From: Microvelia longipes
Taxonomy: Eukaryota > Arthropoda > Insecta > Hemiptera > Veliidae
Reading direction: 5' to 3'
Assembly (NCBI GenBank): GCA_018340805.1
Contig: JACMZG010001870.1
Coordinates: forward strand, 53,008,210 to 53,072,209
Length of the DNA: 64,000 bases
Part shown: positions 35,885 through 47,745 of the stretch, one piece after another
Layout of the letters: each line of letters opens with the position of its first letter
How positions within the stretch are numbered: the stretch's first letter is position 1
Translations under genes and position numbers: made by a program
Notes under the pieces: model-generated
The model's database searches: none
What the model saw: the letters and a program-made list of their open reading frames with translations, nothing else
Told to the model about the DNA's origin: nothing

Positions 35885-38800
35885 CCTTCTTTTTCTTTGT
35901 TCAACAAGGTTGTAAACACACCTTGCCAAGTCCTCTGGCCAGTCATGTAGAGCCGCGCAGCATCGAGTTTGGTAAGCACGCAGACTGCTTACAATATTAC
36001 CGTGGTATTTCAGCCTGGAAAGGTATCTCTTCCACAGGCTCTGAATGAACTTGGAATGTTGTTTGTGTTTTATCACTCTTCGGAAATGAGTTGAAGAGTT
36101 TCAAAAATGTGTTCCAAACAAGTGGATCTCCTTCGCCCAACTAAAGGTGGCAACCGGGTAGTTGTTACAACTAAAAACACTGCGGATTCCTAAATCTCAA
36201 TGAATAAGACGTATTAAAGAAGGCAATAAAATAACTAAAAGGTAAATATATTTTTATAGAGCCATAAAACTACCTTGGTAACCTATAAAACAGTTCTCTA
36301 AGGGAGCTCACAAATATCTACTGACCTATTTTAAACAAGTCTCCTCATATAAAAAACCAATAGCTTTGGGATTTTTTAAAAAAAACATACTAATTTCAAA
36401 AGATAACACTTTAAAAATAAGTGTTAACTCAACAAATGTAACAAAACTAAAAATAAATTCTACACCAGTTGAAATTCTCAACCTTTCTTCCCCCATCCCC
36501 CCTTTAAGATTTTTAAATTGTTAACCCCCTCTCCTCCTCTATTTTATTATTTTTTAGAGAGGACTAGGTTCTCATTTTCAAAGAGCGTAATTTATTATTT
36601 ATTTAATGATTTCTTAAAACTGGCGAAATTGAGACAAAAGTTTCCTCTTCCATTCCTCCAGCACTCAAACAATACAATTAATACATAATAAAAAATATCT
36701 AACAACTAAATAATTTAAAAACATGCGGCTCTTATCTATTATATAAGTAAAAGGTAAGGTATATATCTATATATAATCTATATATAAGTAAAAGGCTCTT
36801 ATATATTATATATACTCAGCATGCGAGTATATATAATATAACATACTAAGGAAGTTAATTTGAAAGATGATGTGAAATAATGTTATATTTGCAGCTTAAC
36901 TAGTTAGGAGTGCTTACCAAAGAAACATGTGGGTAATAAGCAAGCCTCTCCTCAAAACTTTTTTTTTCAATGGTGAAAATGAGATAATTTTTGCTCGTCT
37001 CTCAGTGAGGCCGTGTTTTTGCTCCAAAAACACGGCGTGGGACTGATAACCAAAATTAAATATAGATCTTTATAAACAATTAAATAATCTCCTGCTCTCT
37101 AAATCCCTGGTCTTTTGTTTAGTAGCAAGTATTTTTCATGAGGGGTTTTCCATTGCATGTTTAGCATAACCATAAAGAGTTTTCCCTTTAAATTTTAATG
37201 AAATGCCTGTGACGTTAAATAAGAAGCCCTGATAAATTACCAAGAATGTGAGCGAAGCTGGCCAGAGAAAAATGTTGCGTTTCTGTTTTGAAGAAGTGTA
37301 TTTTGTAAGGACTGCTTCGGGTCATACATCTAACTAAGCGGAGGAAGCCTCTTTCCTAAGCCCCTTATTATCGTTATTTTAAAGAATCTTTGCTTACTGC
37401 AAAAAAACGAGCAAAATAATTTTGAATATTAATTGAATGTCTTAGTTTTTTTTCGGGAAACTCTGACTTAGGGGTACTCGGTTACATGTTAAAAATTAAA
37501 TCACATGTTGGACAAATAAAATGAAAATATGACGTCCCTTGCTAATATGTTGTTCATCGCTCTGTTCCCACGTGTGAGAACTGAAAAGGACTTTTTAACG
37601 TTCCATTGCTATAATAAGGAAATGCTTTGTTCGTTATTTTTGATGCGAGTGCAGCGAGCAAAAACAGGACTCCTTTTGGCAAATAGGAGTGTTATTTTTG
37701 TAGATTGGTGACATGTATGATCTATGTGTAAAATTATGTTATTTGCATCTTTTCGTTTAATTTAATAACTCTAGCCTCCTATATCGCCCCTCTTATATTT
37801 TTCGCCCTTTTTAACAGTCCCCTACGTCTCGTTTTAACACTCGTCACGAGGGGGCCGATATCGCCCATGTTGAAAAACCACTGTTCTAGACTACGAATGA
37901 TTTGTATGTTGGATGACAGAAAATCGACTTGTATAAGATGAAATATTTATACAGCTTTCTGTCATGTAAGGTCGAATGAATAATCTAAATTGATGTCTAA
38001 TAAGAAACTATTGAGTTTTCCTATTTAAAAAATTCCTGATACTGAAAGACAAGAGTTTTACTGGGCTTTTATTTAAAAATTAAGGTGTATGGAGTCTGAA
38101 GGATTGGGCTCGCTCTGAGGTGATTCTTGGATTTAAAACTCTATCCAGTCTAGTAAGAAATATGAATGAATTTGCATACAACTGAAGTAAATATAAACAT
38201 TTTATAAACCTATCTATTGTCCTATATTATTGGTCGTTATGGATTTTTGCCTTTATGGAAATATCTATCCTTTTCCTTTAACTCTTTCCTTATTAGAAGG
38301 TATTCGCTGTTTACTCTCTAGTTACCAGAGTGTAATTATAGAGTAAAATTACCCTTGGGTAACTACCTACTTTAAAATATTTAAATTTTAAACATAGTTT
38401 AAAAATGTAAGTTTAGAATGGTCATAAAAATATTATACACCGTAAACGAAGCAAAGTAAAAGCGGCTTAGAGTATATTTTTGGCTGATGGAATTTTAAGT
38501 GAGAAAACTGGAGCGTGTATGATAATAAGAATAAAAATATTCTTCACCTGGATTTGCCATCCTGAGCTTACTGTAGCTTGAATTTTCTCCACCATGAATA
38601 AAAAGGAAAATTCAAGGGGAGAGCAACGAACTCTGCTGCCCCCATCTAGAGCCAGGAACCTCGACAACCAGCCTAACCTAAATAACTTTTAGGTGTATAG
38701 TCTGGAGGCGGCGAATGAAGGATTACTACGTTCTCAAGTAACTAATTAATCAAAATCAAAGTGAAAATTTACAGAATTATAGTCCCCAGACAAAATTACA

Positions 38801-40379
38801 ATTTATCATGGAGTTTTTAATGTGTGTCATGATAAACGTAACCTATTTTTTACGAAAATAAATTTATTAATTAAAAATAATCACATAAGATATACAAGAG
38901 GTTGTATATCTTTCAGGTTTGCTTGAGATTAATTATATCTTACCTAGTATGTTATTCAGTATGTGTTTTGTTTCATTGTCTTACCTTAAATGCTTCCCTT
39001 TAAATTAAATATAGCATAGATAGGGTACCTGTCTTCTATGTACCAATATGGTTTTTATCTTATCTATTTTGGCATTCGTATGCGTTAGCTTGCATTAGAT
39101 TAACAATAGCTTACCTGGTATCCATATTATGTATTAAATTAACCTCTCTTGCCTAATATGATTTCCTAAGACATTTCTGAAAGACATTCAAGTGAAAGTT
39201 GTTTCAACTTACCTTTTGACGAAAGAATTCTTAGTTTAAAAAATGATTCTCTAATACGCAGTACAGAGGGATTAGTTTGTATTGCCTCCAGCGGTGTTTA
39301 CATGTCGTCATGGCCAATTTTAGATTCCGAAGTTATTGGAATCTGTATAATCATAGCGAGTCTATAACCCGTTGGTCCCACGCGCCATCGTGTGTCCTTG
39401 ATACGCTGTGTGCACGTATTTTTCAATTTACAAACTTATTAGAAAATATAATTAACTTTTTGGAAAATATATTTCCCTGGGAACGTGTTGGGTGTTGTGT
39501 TTGTCCTTCTTGGCAAGTAATGCGTCGCAGACAGAGCTTTCGTTTAATGTCATGTGTAGTTACTGACCCGAGAGATGAAAATCCTTTTACGTACCATTCT
39601 TTGAAAGGGACGTTAAGGCGGTGTTTCCGAGGCTGTGCGATGTCAGGTACTCGTTAAAGATCCCTAACCCTGTATGAACCTGGGTTTGGGCAAAATTTAG
39701 AACCCTTAAAATATATGTCTTATGGTTTCGAGAGTAGGTAAGCTTAGTCTGGCCGTAGGGCACGTGTTGTTTTAGTTAAAGATATTAGTTAAAGATATAG
39801 AAACTAGAAAGCCGATTATTCTGTGGATTAGGCGCTAAATGCCTGCTCAAGGACTCATATGGTTGACACTATCTTCTATCTAAAGAAGTTAGCAGAAAGG
39901 ACCCAAAACGTCAGGTGGTCTATCACCTCTCTAATTCCTATCTCTATCACTATCAAGTCTTGTACTTGAAATTTCATCGTGGGTTGATTTGATATCAAAA
40001 TAATGTTGAAGTTAATATTAATGATTTTAAAGCAGCAATATTAAGAAGAATTCTTCTAAAAATAGTTTTGTCCTTCTGGTTGTTTTGCCCTTGTTATACT
40101 TATATTTCTGTATATTAGTTATTTTTCTCAGCCTTGCATCATCATCATTTTCTTATTTTTTAAAAGACTTCACTCAGTGGAAGTGCAGTTAATGAGGTAG
40201 AGGTCTGTCTGTCCGGTGGAGGTCTGTCACAGGTAATGCAGGTCGTTATTTTACTCTTTGACCTTAATAACTATCATTTGTGCTGTGCAAATATTATTTT
40301 ATGTTATATTATTAAGGTAGGTTGGAAGTAATAAGTTACTTATCATCCTCGGATACAACTTTAAGTATTAAATATATTA
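35883..40379. other. No gene recognised; two hairpins
   Basis: Hairpins are visible at 36799-36842 (TATATTATATATACTC with its complement) and 37009-37032 (GCCGTGTTTTT with AAAAACACGGC). The frames at 37529-37711, 38467-38667 and 39277-39657 match no family I know; their codons are less AT-biased than neighbours and the last could be repeat-derived. Confidence 0.45.
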
Positions 40380-40831
40380 ATGAATATTATAGAATGAATA
40401 AAATTAGTAAAAAAAAATACATTAATAAGTAGGTATAAGGAATATTTCATCTAATAAGTAAGTTAGTTTTTAATGTTTATTAAAACTTACTATTATAAAA
40501 TTAAGTGAAAAGGTAAAAAATAATTAATTAATTTTTATTTTTTTGGAGACTATTACTAATACTAATTAAATAATTTTATTAAGTAAACAGTTGGTTTTAA
40601 TAAAGCGAAGTAGATAAGGAAAAAATGAATTATGTATAAAAAGTGTATGGAATGTCAGTAAGTTAAAGAGAATAAACAAGCCAAAATAAATAACTTGCTA
40701 ATCAAAATAAATAAACAATTAAGTAAAAAAGAAAATAACTTTATTTATTTCTTTTTATTTAATTTATTTTATTTTATTTATTAATTATTATTTATATAAT
40801 ATAATATATATTATATATACATATATATATA

Positions 40832-40925
<94 letters not shown>

Positions 40926-41610
40926 CGGCCAATTTTGGAAAGCTAAAAAAATATAAATGAAATAAATAGATGATAGGTATGAATACATTATAGTAAATAA
41001 GTTAATGGAGTTTAATATACTAATTATTAATTAATTAAATTAGTTTTATTAATTAATTAATTAATTAATGTAACTTATGAAATTAATAATCTTCAAGTTA
41101 AATGAAGAAATGATTGTATAAATAAAGTAAAAAGGTTGGTTAGGAGAAGAGAGTAAGTGAATCAAACTAAATATAATAACTGACATGAAGATACTTAACA
41201 TATAAATCAATTGAATACAATATAGTAAGCTAATAAATAAATTCGTAAATGCAGTATTTAGTGACTTAATTATTGTAAGTTATTGAACAAATATTATCCA
41301 GTTAATACAGAATAATTTATCAAATTAAATCAATTTAAAAAATGTATAAATTAATTAAAAAATAAATTAAACGAAAGATATTATGTAAGAAATAGTGAAG
41401 TAAGAATTAAATAATTATCTAAGATAAATAAATTTATGAAATAAATTCAATTTTGTACTTAACATAACATAATGACAAGAAAGCAAAAGTTTTATCTTAT
41501 AATATAAACAAAGATATATTTCATCAAATTAATATTTTACCAAGTCTTTAATTACAACTTAAACATATTAATTAATTTAAAATAATTTCTTGATGAATTA
41601 AGATTTAGCA
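40380..41610. repeat. Extremely AT-rich block with embedded (TA)n
   Basis: G+C drops to a very low level over about 1.2 kb, made of AATTAAT, AAATAAAT and AAGTAAGTTA-like words. A (TA)n tract of about 60 units lies at 40796-40921. It could be a decayed satellite or a matrix-attachment-type region; no unit length is obvious. Confidence 0.75.
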
Positions 41611-42632
41611 TCTTGATAATTGGCTTTAATAAATGTTATTTAAAAAAAAAAATAATTTTGGCACTATTATGGCTGTATCTTTGTGTAGGAGATACCTGCA
41701 GAAGTACCTGGAGATACTTAGGTAAGCAGGTGCTTAGTTTAAGTCAAGGACTTGACATTTCAAGGCTAACAGAAAACTATACTGTTTTTACACCTCACGA
41801 TTTTCCCCCATCTTTTCAAATCTTGTATTATAAGTTTTATAGCTAAACTTTAATATATTTTCAAAAATTTGATTTTATATAGACTTTTACAAAGATTATT
41901 TGATTAAATATTTAGTGATCTTTGTGATATTAATTTGTATCAATAGTAATGAGCTAAATCAATATCCTCTGTTCCATAATTCAAACATATACAAAACAAG
42001 ACTCGGCCTTTTATTTCAAGGCTGAACTTGTCGCACCTTTTTTGCTCAAATTGCTCTGTTTTGCCGCATTGACCTGAAATTCGGTCACGGTTTGTTTTTT
42101 AAAGAAATACTACTGATTAGTGCAGTGTCTTTTAATTTTTAACATAATCCTTAGAAACTCGTATAAACTTAAAATGTTCCAGTTTATATAAACGTTAACT
42201 ACAGTTAGCAACACTGGTATTACAGGGTTGAATGATGCGTACCCTGGATACAGTAGGGTTCTGATAAAATTTACGGCCATTGTTTGTGGTAAAATAAAAA
42301 AAAAATTGACGTCTCAATATTACTAGTTGAACATAATCTAGTAAATTCAAGATAAGATAGCAAATTCGCAAAGATGAGAAGATTCGAGAAAAAATCATGA
42401 CATTCCAAAATAATTAATTGGTATTTCTATCGGAGGGTTTTATTTACGCTTTTGTCAAATCCCTGACAGGAAAAGTCGCGAATGAGTGGGGATGTGGTGC
42501 AAGTTGAACTTAAGTAAAGTACTTTACTTCAAGTTTCGGAAACAGAACGAAAAAATATTTGTTTACAAAAGTTATGAAATAAATTAACCGACATGGAGTC
42601 GACAATTAATAAATATATGGTAGCCCACAATT
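41611..42632. other. No gene recognised
   Basis: Only short chance frames (41613-41846, 42195-42398). Confidence 0.5.
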
Positions 42633-42798
42633 AAATAATTCGTATGGGGCGGTTCGCTTACCAAGAGAATTTCTTTTAAATTGCTGGATTGCTTGCTTAA
42701 TAAAGCCAGTGTCTGCTTCAAGTTTTTGGTTGCGCACTGAGTATCAGTAGTTAGTCAGTACTTACTAGAATTTGCAAGGGAAATACGCTAAATAATGT
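42633..42798 (+). repeat. Dispersed repeat family R1, diverged copy
   Basis: TAAATAATTCGTATGGGGCG, GGTTCGCTTACC, GAGAATTTCTTTTA, TTGCTTGCTTAATAAAG and an end AAGGGAAATACGCTAAATAA follow the family order. The AAATAAT words at both outer edges may be remains of a target duplication. Confidence 0.5.
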
Positions 42799-44467
42799 TT
42801 AAAATTGCTTAAATCCATGGGATAGGCGATCCCCCCGGGATTCTTAAGATAGGACTCAAAGAAAATAATAAAACATGAATTAAATTTTATATATATATAT
42901 TATAGCCCCCCCCCCTAGAGGTATATAAGCTGGATTCGCCCTTGTTTGTATGGCATATCCTTTGCATTATACAAGAATGTTGACCACCAAGTTAAAGCTT
43001 TTATGTTCAAAAACTATGCAACATGAACTAAGCAAGATATTTAATGTTGAGCAAGGCAGCATTCCAGAAGAAATTGGTCCGGTGGTCGGAATGTTTTCTG
43101 TTAGTTTCAGTTCAGTATACACGTTTCAGTCGTCATGGTAGTTGGCTTTTATTAGTTTTATTTCGAGAGTTATCAATCAATCAAGTGTTGGGTTTAATAG
43201 ACGTAATCAAAAACTAATCTTATGTTCTGTCTGGTTGTTTTTCTTATTATGTTTGTAATGTCCTGTGTTCTATTACTAAGTGTAGTAAAGCGGCTTTCAC
43301 TTTTATTGCACAGTAACGACCCTGATTCCATCTGCTTGTATTCCTGCTTAATTTCATGCATTTAAGAACACCTTGGTCACAAGGATCCATAAGGTACTTT
43401 TAGGGATATTGTCACTGTAAAAATCAGGTTGGCGGTCCCTCGGAACTCCTCTTTATAAGTTGGATGGGTTGCTGTCTTCCTTACCTTGAAGTTTGCTGTA
43501 TCTTTTCAGAGTCCATGATCAACACACAATTAGAAAATTCCTTTACAACTCGTGCTTCATTTTTATTTGTATAGTATCGTATGAAGGTTTAAACCTGTAT
43601 TAAATGTGAATAAAATACCCAAGGTAATGGAGTATGAAATAGAAGAACACAATTTACGAATTCCTCCAATATTTTCCAGAAACTGAAATTCATATTGACT
43701 ACGTTCTGGAAAAAATGTCTGCATCGACTTGATTTTCATTTTTTGAGATAAATTCTATAGAAACATGTTTGTTAAAGTTTTTACGGGTGTTTTACGCTTG
43801 ATTTATTAAAAAAAATCTTTATGATATACTTCGTAAATTGGGGTCATTTGAGAGTTTTTTTTATTTAAATTTCTGATATTTAATGTACAATTTGTTTTAT
43901 ATCAGCCCTCATATTTCTCCTATAGAATCATGTATAGCATAAATTTTTACAATTTTAATTTAATTTGAGTTAAATTTGGTTCAGGAAAACCCCGAAACGT
44001 TTCTATTTACATTTTTGTGAAGATTAAACTACAGTATATTTATTATTAGAACCACCATCAAGGAAATATCCCAAAATACAAGAATAAGTGAGGAGAAAAG
44101 GATTTACAAAAAATATGGCAACAGTTGTTTTTGTCAACATTTCTCGTAACTTAACTTACGGTCCATTAATGTAACTCTTTATGGTTTACCAACATAAGTA
44201 TTGCTGACGTAAGTATTTGGTTATCTGTTGCTAGGTTAGGTGATAGTCGATTAATAGCGGTAATTAATGTTCATAAGTGCTTTGTGTTGGTTGGTTATTG
44301 TGATTATATTATATAATAAATATACTATAATTAATAATAATGTTAAAAATTAATTCATTTGCATTAATTACTTTTAAAAACAATTAAACATAGAATAGGA
44401 AAAAGAAAAGTAAAGTGGACAGAACAGACTTTGTTTTGGTTTTCTAACGGCATCTTCTTGGTCATCT
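42799..44467. other. No gene recognised
   Basis: A C9-C10 run lies at 42906-42915 beside a short TA tract. Nothing else stands out. Confidence 0.5.
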
Positions 44468-44533
44468 TATTCCACTAGTTCCAGATCTATTTCACTAGTT
44501 CCAGATCTATTCCACTAGTTCCTAATCTATTCT
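44468..44533. repeat. Three-copy repeat, 20-bp unit
   Basis: TATTCCACTAGTTCCAGATC repeated three times, the last one diverging at its end. ACTAGT and AGATCT words give short palindromes. Confidence 0.9.
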
Positions 44534-44643
44534 AATAAAGTTGTCAATTGCAATCGCTAGCGAATTTTTTATCAGATAATACGTATGTAAGCTTGTGCGG
44601 ATAACAGAGTTTTTGAGAATCTATTAGTGTTTTCTGTTGTATC

Positions 44644-44822
44644 TCTTAGGTAGTACTGATTATAGTTCTTAGTCTCTTTAGGTAAGTACTGATTGTATAG
44701 TTTCTTAGTCTCTTTAGGTAGGTACTGATTGTATAGTTTCTTAGTCTCTTTAGGTAGGATTGTAAGTTCTTAGTCTCTTAGTAGGTGATTGTATAGTTCT
44801 TAGTCTCTTTAGGTTAGGTAAT
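44644..44822. repeat. Minisatellite, 34-bp unit, about five copies
   Basis: The unit is TCTTTAGGTAGGTACTGATT followed by GTATAGTTTCTTAG. Copies 4 and 5 have small deletions. Confidence 0.9.
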
Positions 44823-45404
44823 ACTGGTTACAAGGTACAATCAAGCGAATATCAGTCAGCTCCATAGAGATTCTGCAGCGAACTTATTAGTCGAATTTCA
44901 CGTAGATTTTAGTTGGCACCACTGTTTATTTTAACATAACTCTGCAATCAACTGGTTAAATAATAAATAAATAAAAAATTTATTTCATAACAATTAGTTG
45001 TTTTAGTGCCTTTCGAGAATTTCGAGGTTGTTAGCATAAGGAATTTTTGTGTAACATTAATGTTTAATTAAAAGGCTCTCTAGGCAGGTAGTTATACATA
45101 TTAGGTTGGTACTGGTAGCCTATTATAACATACTACATAACTTAGTAATACAAGGTCATGAGTCATATCAAGGTCATTTGCCTTGTTTTTTAGTGTGACC
45201 TCGCTAAGTGCGCCTCTGCGCATATCTACCTCACTTTTCTTCCCATTGTCAGTATTGCACAGGTCTCTCTATGCTTTAGCTACACCCCCTGTACTAATTA
45301 CCTAATGTTAGCAACCCAGTCTAGTGATAAGACCCAAATAAATCCCTTGCTATTTATAGAATTTGAGTTGATTTATTTTAAATTAAAAAGGTTGTATTTA
45401 CCGC
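44823..45404. other. No gene recognised
   Basis: AT-rich spacer; an AATAAA word lies at 45339 in a locally less AT-rich stretch, without further support. Confidence 0.45.
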
Positions 45405-45465
45405 AAGTTGAACAAGCAATAAAAGAATCAGCTACCGTCGACACTTGCTGTTGGATATGAATATC

Positions 45466-45502
45466 CCTAGACCGGTTTCGGCATAACGCCATCATCAGCA
45501 GG
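45466..45502 (-). ncRNA. Hammerhead-ribozyme-like motif, left arm
   Basis: Minus strand: CCTG, CTGATGA, T, GGC-GTTAT-GCC, GAAA, CC, GGTC, TAGG. CCTG and TAGG can form stem I (one wobble), CTGATGA and GAAA are the invariant core, ACC/GGU would be stem III (only possible between two molecules, since it has no loop), and GGTC contains the GUC cleavage triplet. The extra T before stem II and the three-pair stem II depart from the consensus, so activity is doubtful. Confidence 0.4.
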
Positions 45503-45642
45503 CGGGGCAACTCTCCAGCTCTCAACTAATAAAGTTATTTCTGTGAAAAACTTTTACATCTTCAGAGGGTTCGTCGTGCTCATTGAGACTAGAATTTATT
45601 CACTGATATGACTTAATTACTTGAGAGCTCGAGTGTTGCCCG

Positions 45643-45677
45643 CCTGCGATGATGGCTTATGCTGAAACCGGTCCAGG
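45643..45677 (+). ncRNA. Hammerhead-ribozyme-like motif, right arm (decayed)
   Basis: Plus strand: CCTG, CGATGA, TGGC-TTAT-GCT, GAAA, CC, GGTC, CAGG. Stem I is fully paired here (CCTG with CAGG), whereas the core has lost one base (CGATGA for CTGATGA). The T-to-C difference against the left arm turns a wobble into a Watson-Crick pair. Confidence 0.35.
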
Positions 45678-45725
45678 ATATTCATATCCAACAGCAAAAC
45701 AACGACGGTAGCTGATTTAATTAAC

Positions 45726-46226
45726 TGGCTGGAACCGGTCTCAATTTTCGTAAATATCTTCCTGAACAAGGATCTGCAATTCTGCCGACTCGTATCGATG
45801 GGTGTCCCAGGCAGAACGCACTTTAGGGGTCAAAGGTTCTGCCTGGGACACCCATCCGATACGAGTCGGCAGAATTGGAGATCCTTGTTCAGGAAGGTAT
45901 TTACGAAAAATTGAGACCGGTTCCAGCCATTACACTGTTTGTTAACTTGGGTTGTAAATTTGACCTGTGAAGTGCGTTCTGCCTGGGACACCCATCCGAT
46001 ACGAGTCGGCAGAATTGCAGATCCTTGTTCAGGAAGGTATTTACGAAAAATTAAACCCGTTTCCAGCCATTATACTTTTTATTAACTTGGGTGCTAAATT
46101 TGACCCCTAAAGTGCGTTCTGCCTGGGACACCCATCCGATACGAGTCTGTAGAATAGCAGATCCTTGTTCAGGAAGGTATTTACGAAAAATTGAGACCGG
46201 TTCCAGCCATTACACTGTTTATTAAC
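45726..46226. repeat. Inverted copy plus three tandem copies of a 140-bp unit
   Basis: A unit beginning GTTCTGCCTGGGACACCCAT and running through ACGAGTCGGCAGAATTG, GATCCTTGTTCAGGAAGGTA and TTGAGACCGGTTCCAGCCAT starts at 45836, 45976 and 46116, exactly 140 bp apart. The left neighbour 45726-45832 is the same unit in reverse orientation, so 45726-45940 is a large palindrome with almost no spacer. It abuts the other inverted repeat at 45423-45718 directly and shares the palindromic ACCGGT, which suggests one composite element. No coding frame is conserved through it. Confidence 0.9.
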
Positions 46227-46862
46227 AAAACACCCCTGGGCTCTTGGTCTATGTGCAAAGAGGAATATTTTTGAATGGAGGAATGAAATCGTATGGATTT
46301 AAAAGTATAAAACATTCAAGGGAAAAGCTTCTTTGTATTGAGGCCTACTTTCATGCTATCTCTAGAAACTTAGCATTAAATCTGTATAATTAATATAGTC
46401 GTTTATTTGTTTCAGGTTGGTAATGTTTATTTTTCATCTATCTTTAGATTTGGTAAGTTTTTAACTATGAACTATTTTACTGCCTAATGACCTAGAGAGA
46501 TATAAAATCTAATTTATTTGTAAAGATGGAAAGTGTGATTTATCCTTCATACGCTCGAGAAACTGTTTATTGTCCATAAAACTCATTTTGGTGATAAAAT
46601 GATAAGCGCTTGGTTTGTCAATAAGGTGTACAAAGCCTTACCTCCCTGGGACAGTTTAAAGTACCAGTCCTCAATTTATGTCTGCTCCTACCCGTTAGGT
46701 CAGATGTGATTAGTGAGGGTGATAGATCACAGCAATAAGGGCTCATGGTTTTATGTTTCCTAACTCCCTGAGGTGGAATATCCTATGGAGTGTATTTTGT
46801 GTCTGATCCACTCAAGAGTAAAACCAAAAGTCCCTAAAAAGTTTAAAAAGTGTTCTTGAATG
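46227..46862. other. No gene recognised
   Basis: Ordinary AT-rich sequence. Confidence 0.5.
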
Positions 46863-46950
46863 ACGAGGTATTCTAAGGCGGATCAACTTGTATCCTCTCT
46901 GTAATAATGTTCAAGCAGTGTCCGTTGCAGCGAGAGTTCGAATCCTGGTG
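46863..46950 (+). repeat. tRNA-Leu/Ser-like Pol III promoter segment
   Basis: GACGAGGTATTCTAAGGCGG resembles the D arm of a class II tRNA (A box near 46869-46882), and GAGAGTTCGAATCCTGG at 46932-46948 holds the B box. The distance suits a tRNA with a long variable arm. No acceptor stem closes it, so I read it as the head of a tRNA-derived SINE or a tRNA pseudogene. Confidence 0.45.
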
Positions 46951-47209
46951 TAGATGGTATCTGTTTAATTAGATTGGAATGCATATTGTTTGCTATAAGG
47001 AAGTTAGTGACTAAGGCCTCAATATGCCTTAGCCTTCCTGTACGCTGCTATCATTAGCTTTAGCTATAGCAACATGGCCTTACTTTGTCATTAGGCTTTT
47101 GTGGAGCTAGTATGGAGGATTCATAATTTTATCATCTCAAACCAAACCTTACAGAAATTCTAAGTAAAGGACCACTTTCTGATAAAAAGTTCACCTCCAA
47201 GATTCCTCG

Positions 47210-47270
47210 GTTAGTGTTGAACCCGGAGTGTCTGGGTGGGAGCTTACGTGCTAAACGTTAGACTAAGACC
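47210..47270 (-). repeat. tRNA-like Pol III promoter segment
   Basis: On the minus strand TAGTCTAACGTTTAGCACG (A-box region) precedes CTCCCACCCAGACACTCC and GGTTCAACACT, a B box with two mismatches. Weak; probably a SINE relic. Confidence 0.35.
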
Positions 47271-47509
47271 TGCTTACTGATTATAAAACGAGTCGTTTTA
47301 TGAGAATAAATATCCAGATGGTAGGAAGAGTTGTAAAAATAATTCATAGATAAAAATAACGTGGACTCCTACAGCTGTTAAAAACCCCGGTAACTCATCT
47401 GGGGAATTAGTGCTGCCAGATGGAGAAATAAGTTGTTTTTAAATTCAGCTACCTTTGGTTATAGTCGGGAGTCACTTGGTTCGTAGGAGGGTATATCTTG
47501 TTACTGTGG
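47271..47509. other. No gene recognised
   Basis: Spacer with nothing identified. Confidence 0.45.
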
Positions 47510-47745
47510 AAGAGAAGTTTGTATCTGTGGGAGTGGGAAAAGTTGTACCCATTTAGGAGGGGGAAGTTGTGCCCATGTGGGAGGGGGCTCTTGTACCCAC
47601 GTAGGAGAGGAGGAAAAGTTATTCCCTAGGGGAAGTTCTCGAACAAGGGGGAAGTTGTTCCCTAGAAGGAGGGGGAAGTGGTTCCCTTGCAGGAGGGAGG
47701 AGGTGTTTCCTTGTAGAAGGGGGATGTTGTAGACATGAGTGCGAG
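47510..47745. repeat. G-rich degenerate minisatellite, about 25-30-bp unit
   Basis: Eight or so copies of a unit like AGGAGGGGGAAGTTGTTCCC, each with a run of 3-6 G on the plus strand. The many clustered G-runs could form quadruplexes. Strand asymmetry is strong compared with the surroundings. Confidence 0.85.

Larger units (their letters stand above)
45423..45718. mobile_element. Long inverted repeat with hammerhead-like cores (Penelope-like terminus?)
   Basis: About 105 bp at 45423-45528 recur as reverse complement at 45621-45718 (AATCAGCTACCGTCG versus CGACGGTAGCTGATT; GGATATGAATATCC; ACCGGTTTCGGCAT). The intervening 90 bp are single copy. Each arm carries a CTGATGA-like word, a short GGC..GC stem, GAAA, a palindromic ACCGGT and a C. 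That order matches the catalytic core of a hammerhead ribozyme of the short-stem-III kind known from Penelope-like retroelements, whose termini are also arranged as tandem or inverted copies. No reverse transcriptase or GIY-YIG coding remains nearby, so the assignment is inference. Confidence 0.55.

Noticed and set aside
35510..36076. 188-codon minus-strand open frame
   Set aside because: Most of it is a YI repeat read through a TA microsatellite; the non-repeat ends resemble no protein.
38467..38667. 66-codon minus-strand frame containing SRVRCSPLEFSF
   Set aside because: It feels transposon-like, but I cannot tie it to a named family or find flanking element structure.
39277..39657. 126-codon plus-strand frame
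   Set aside because: Cysteine-containing and less AT-biased, but no recognisable motif; possibly repeat-derived.
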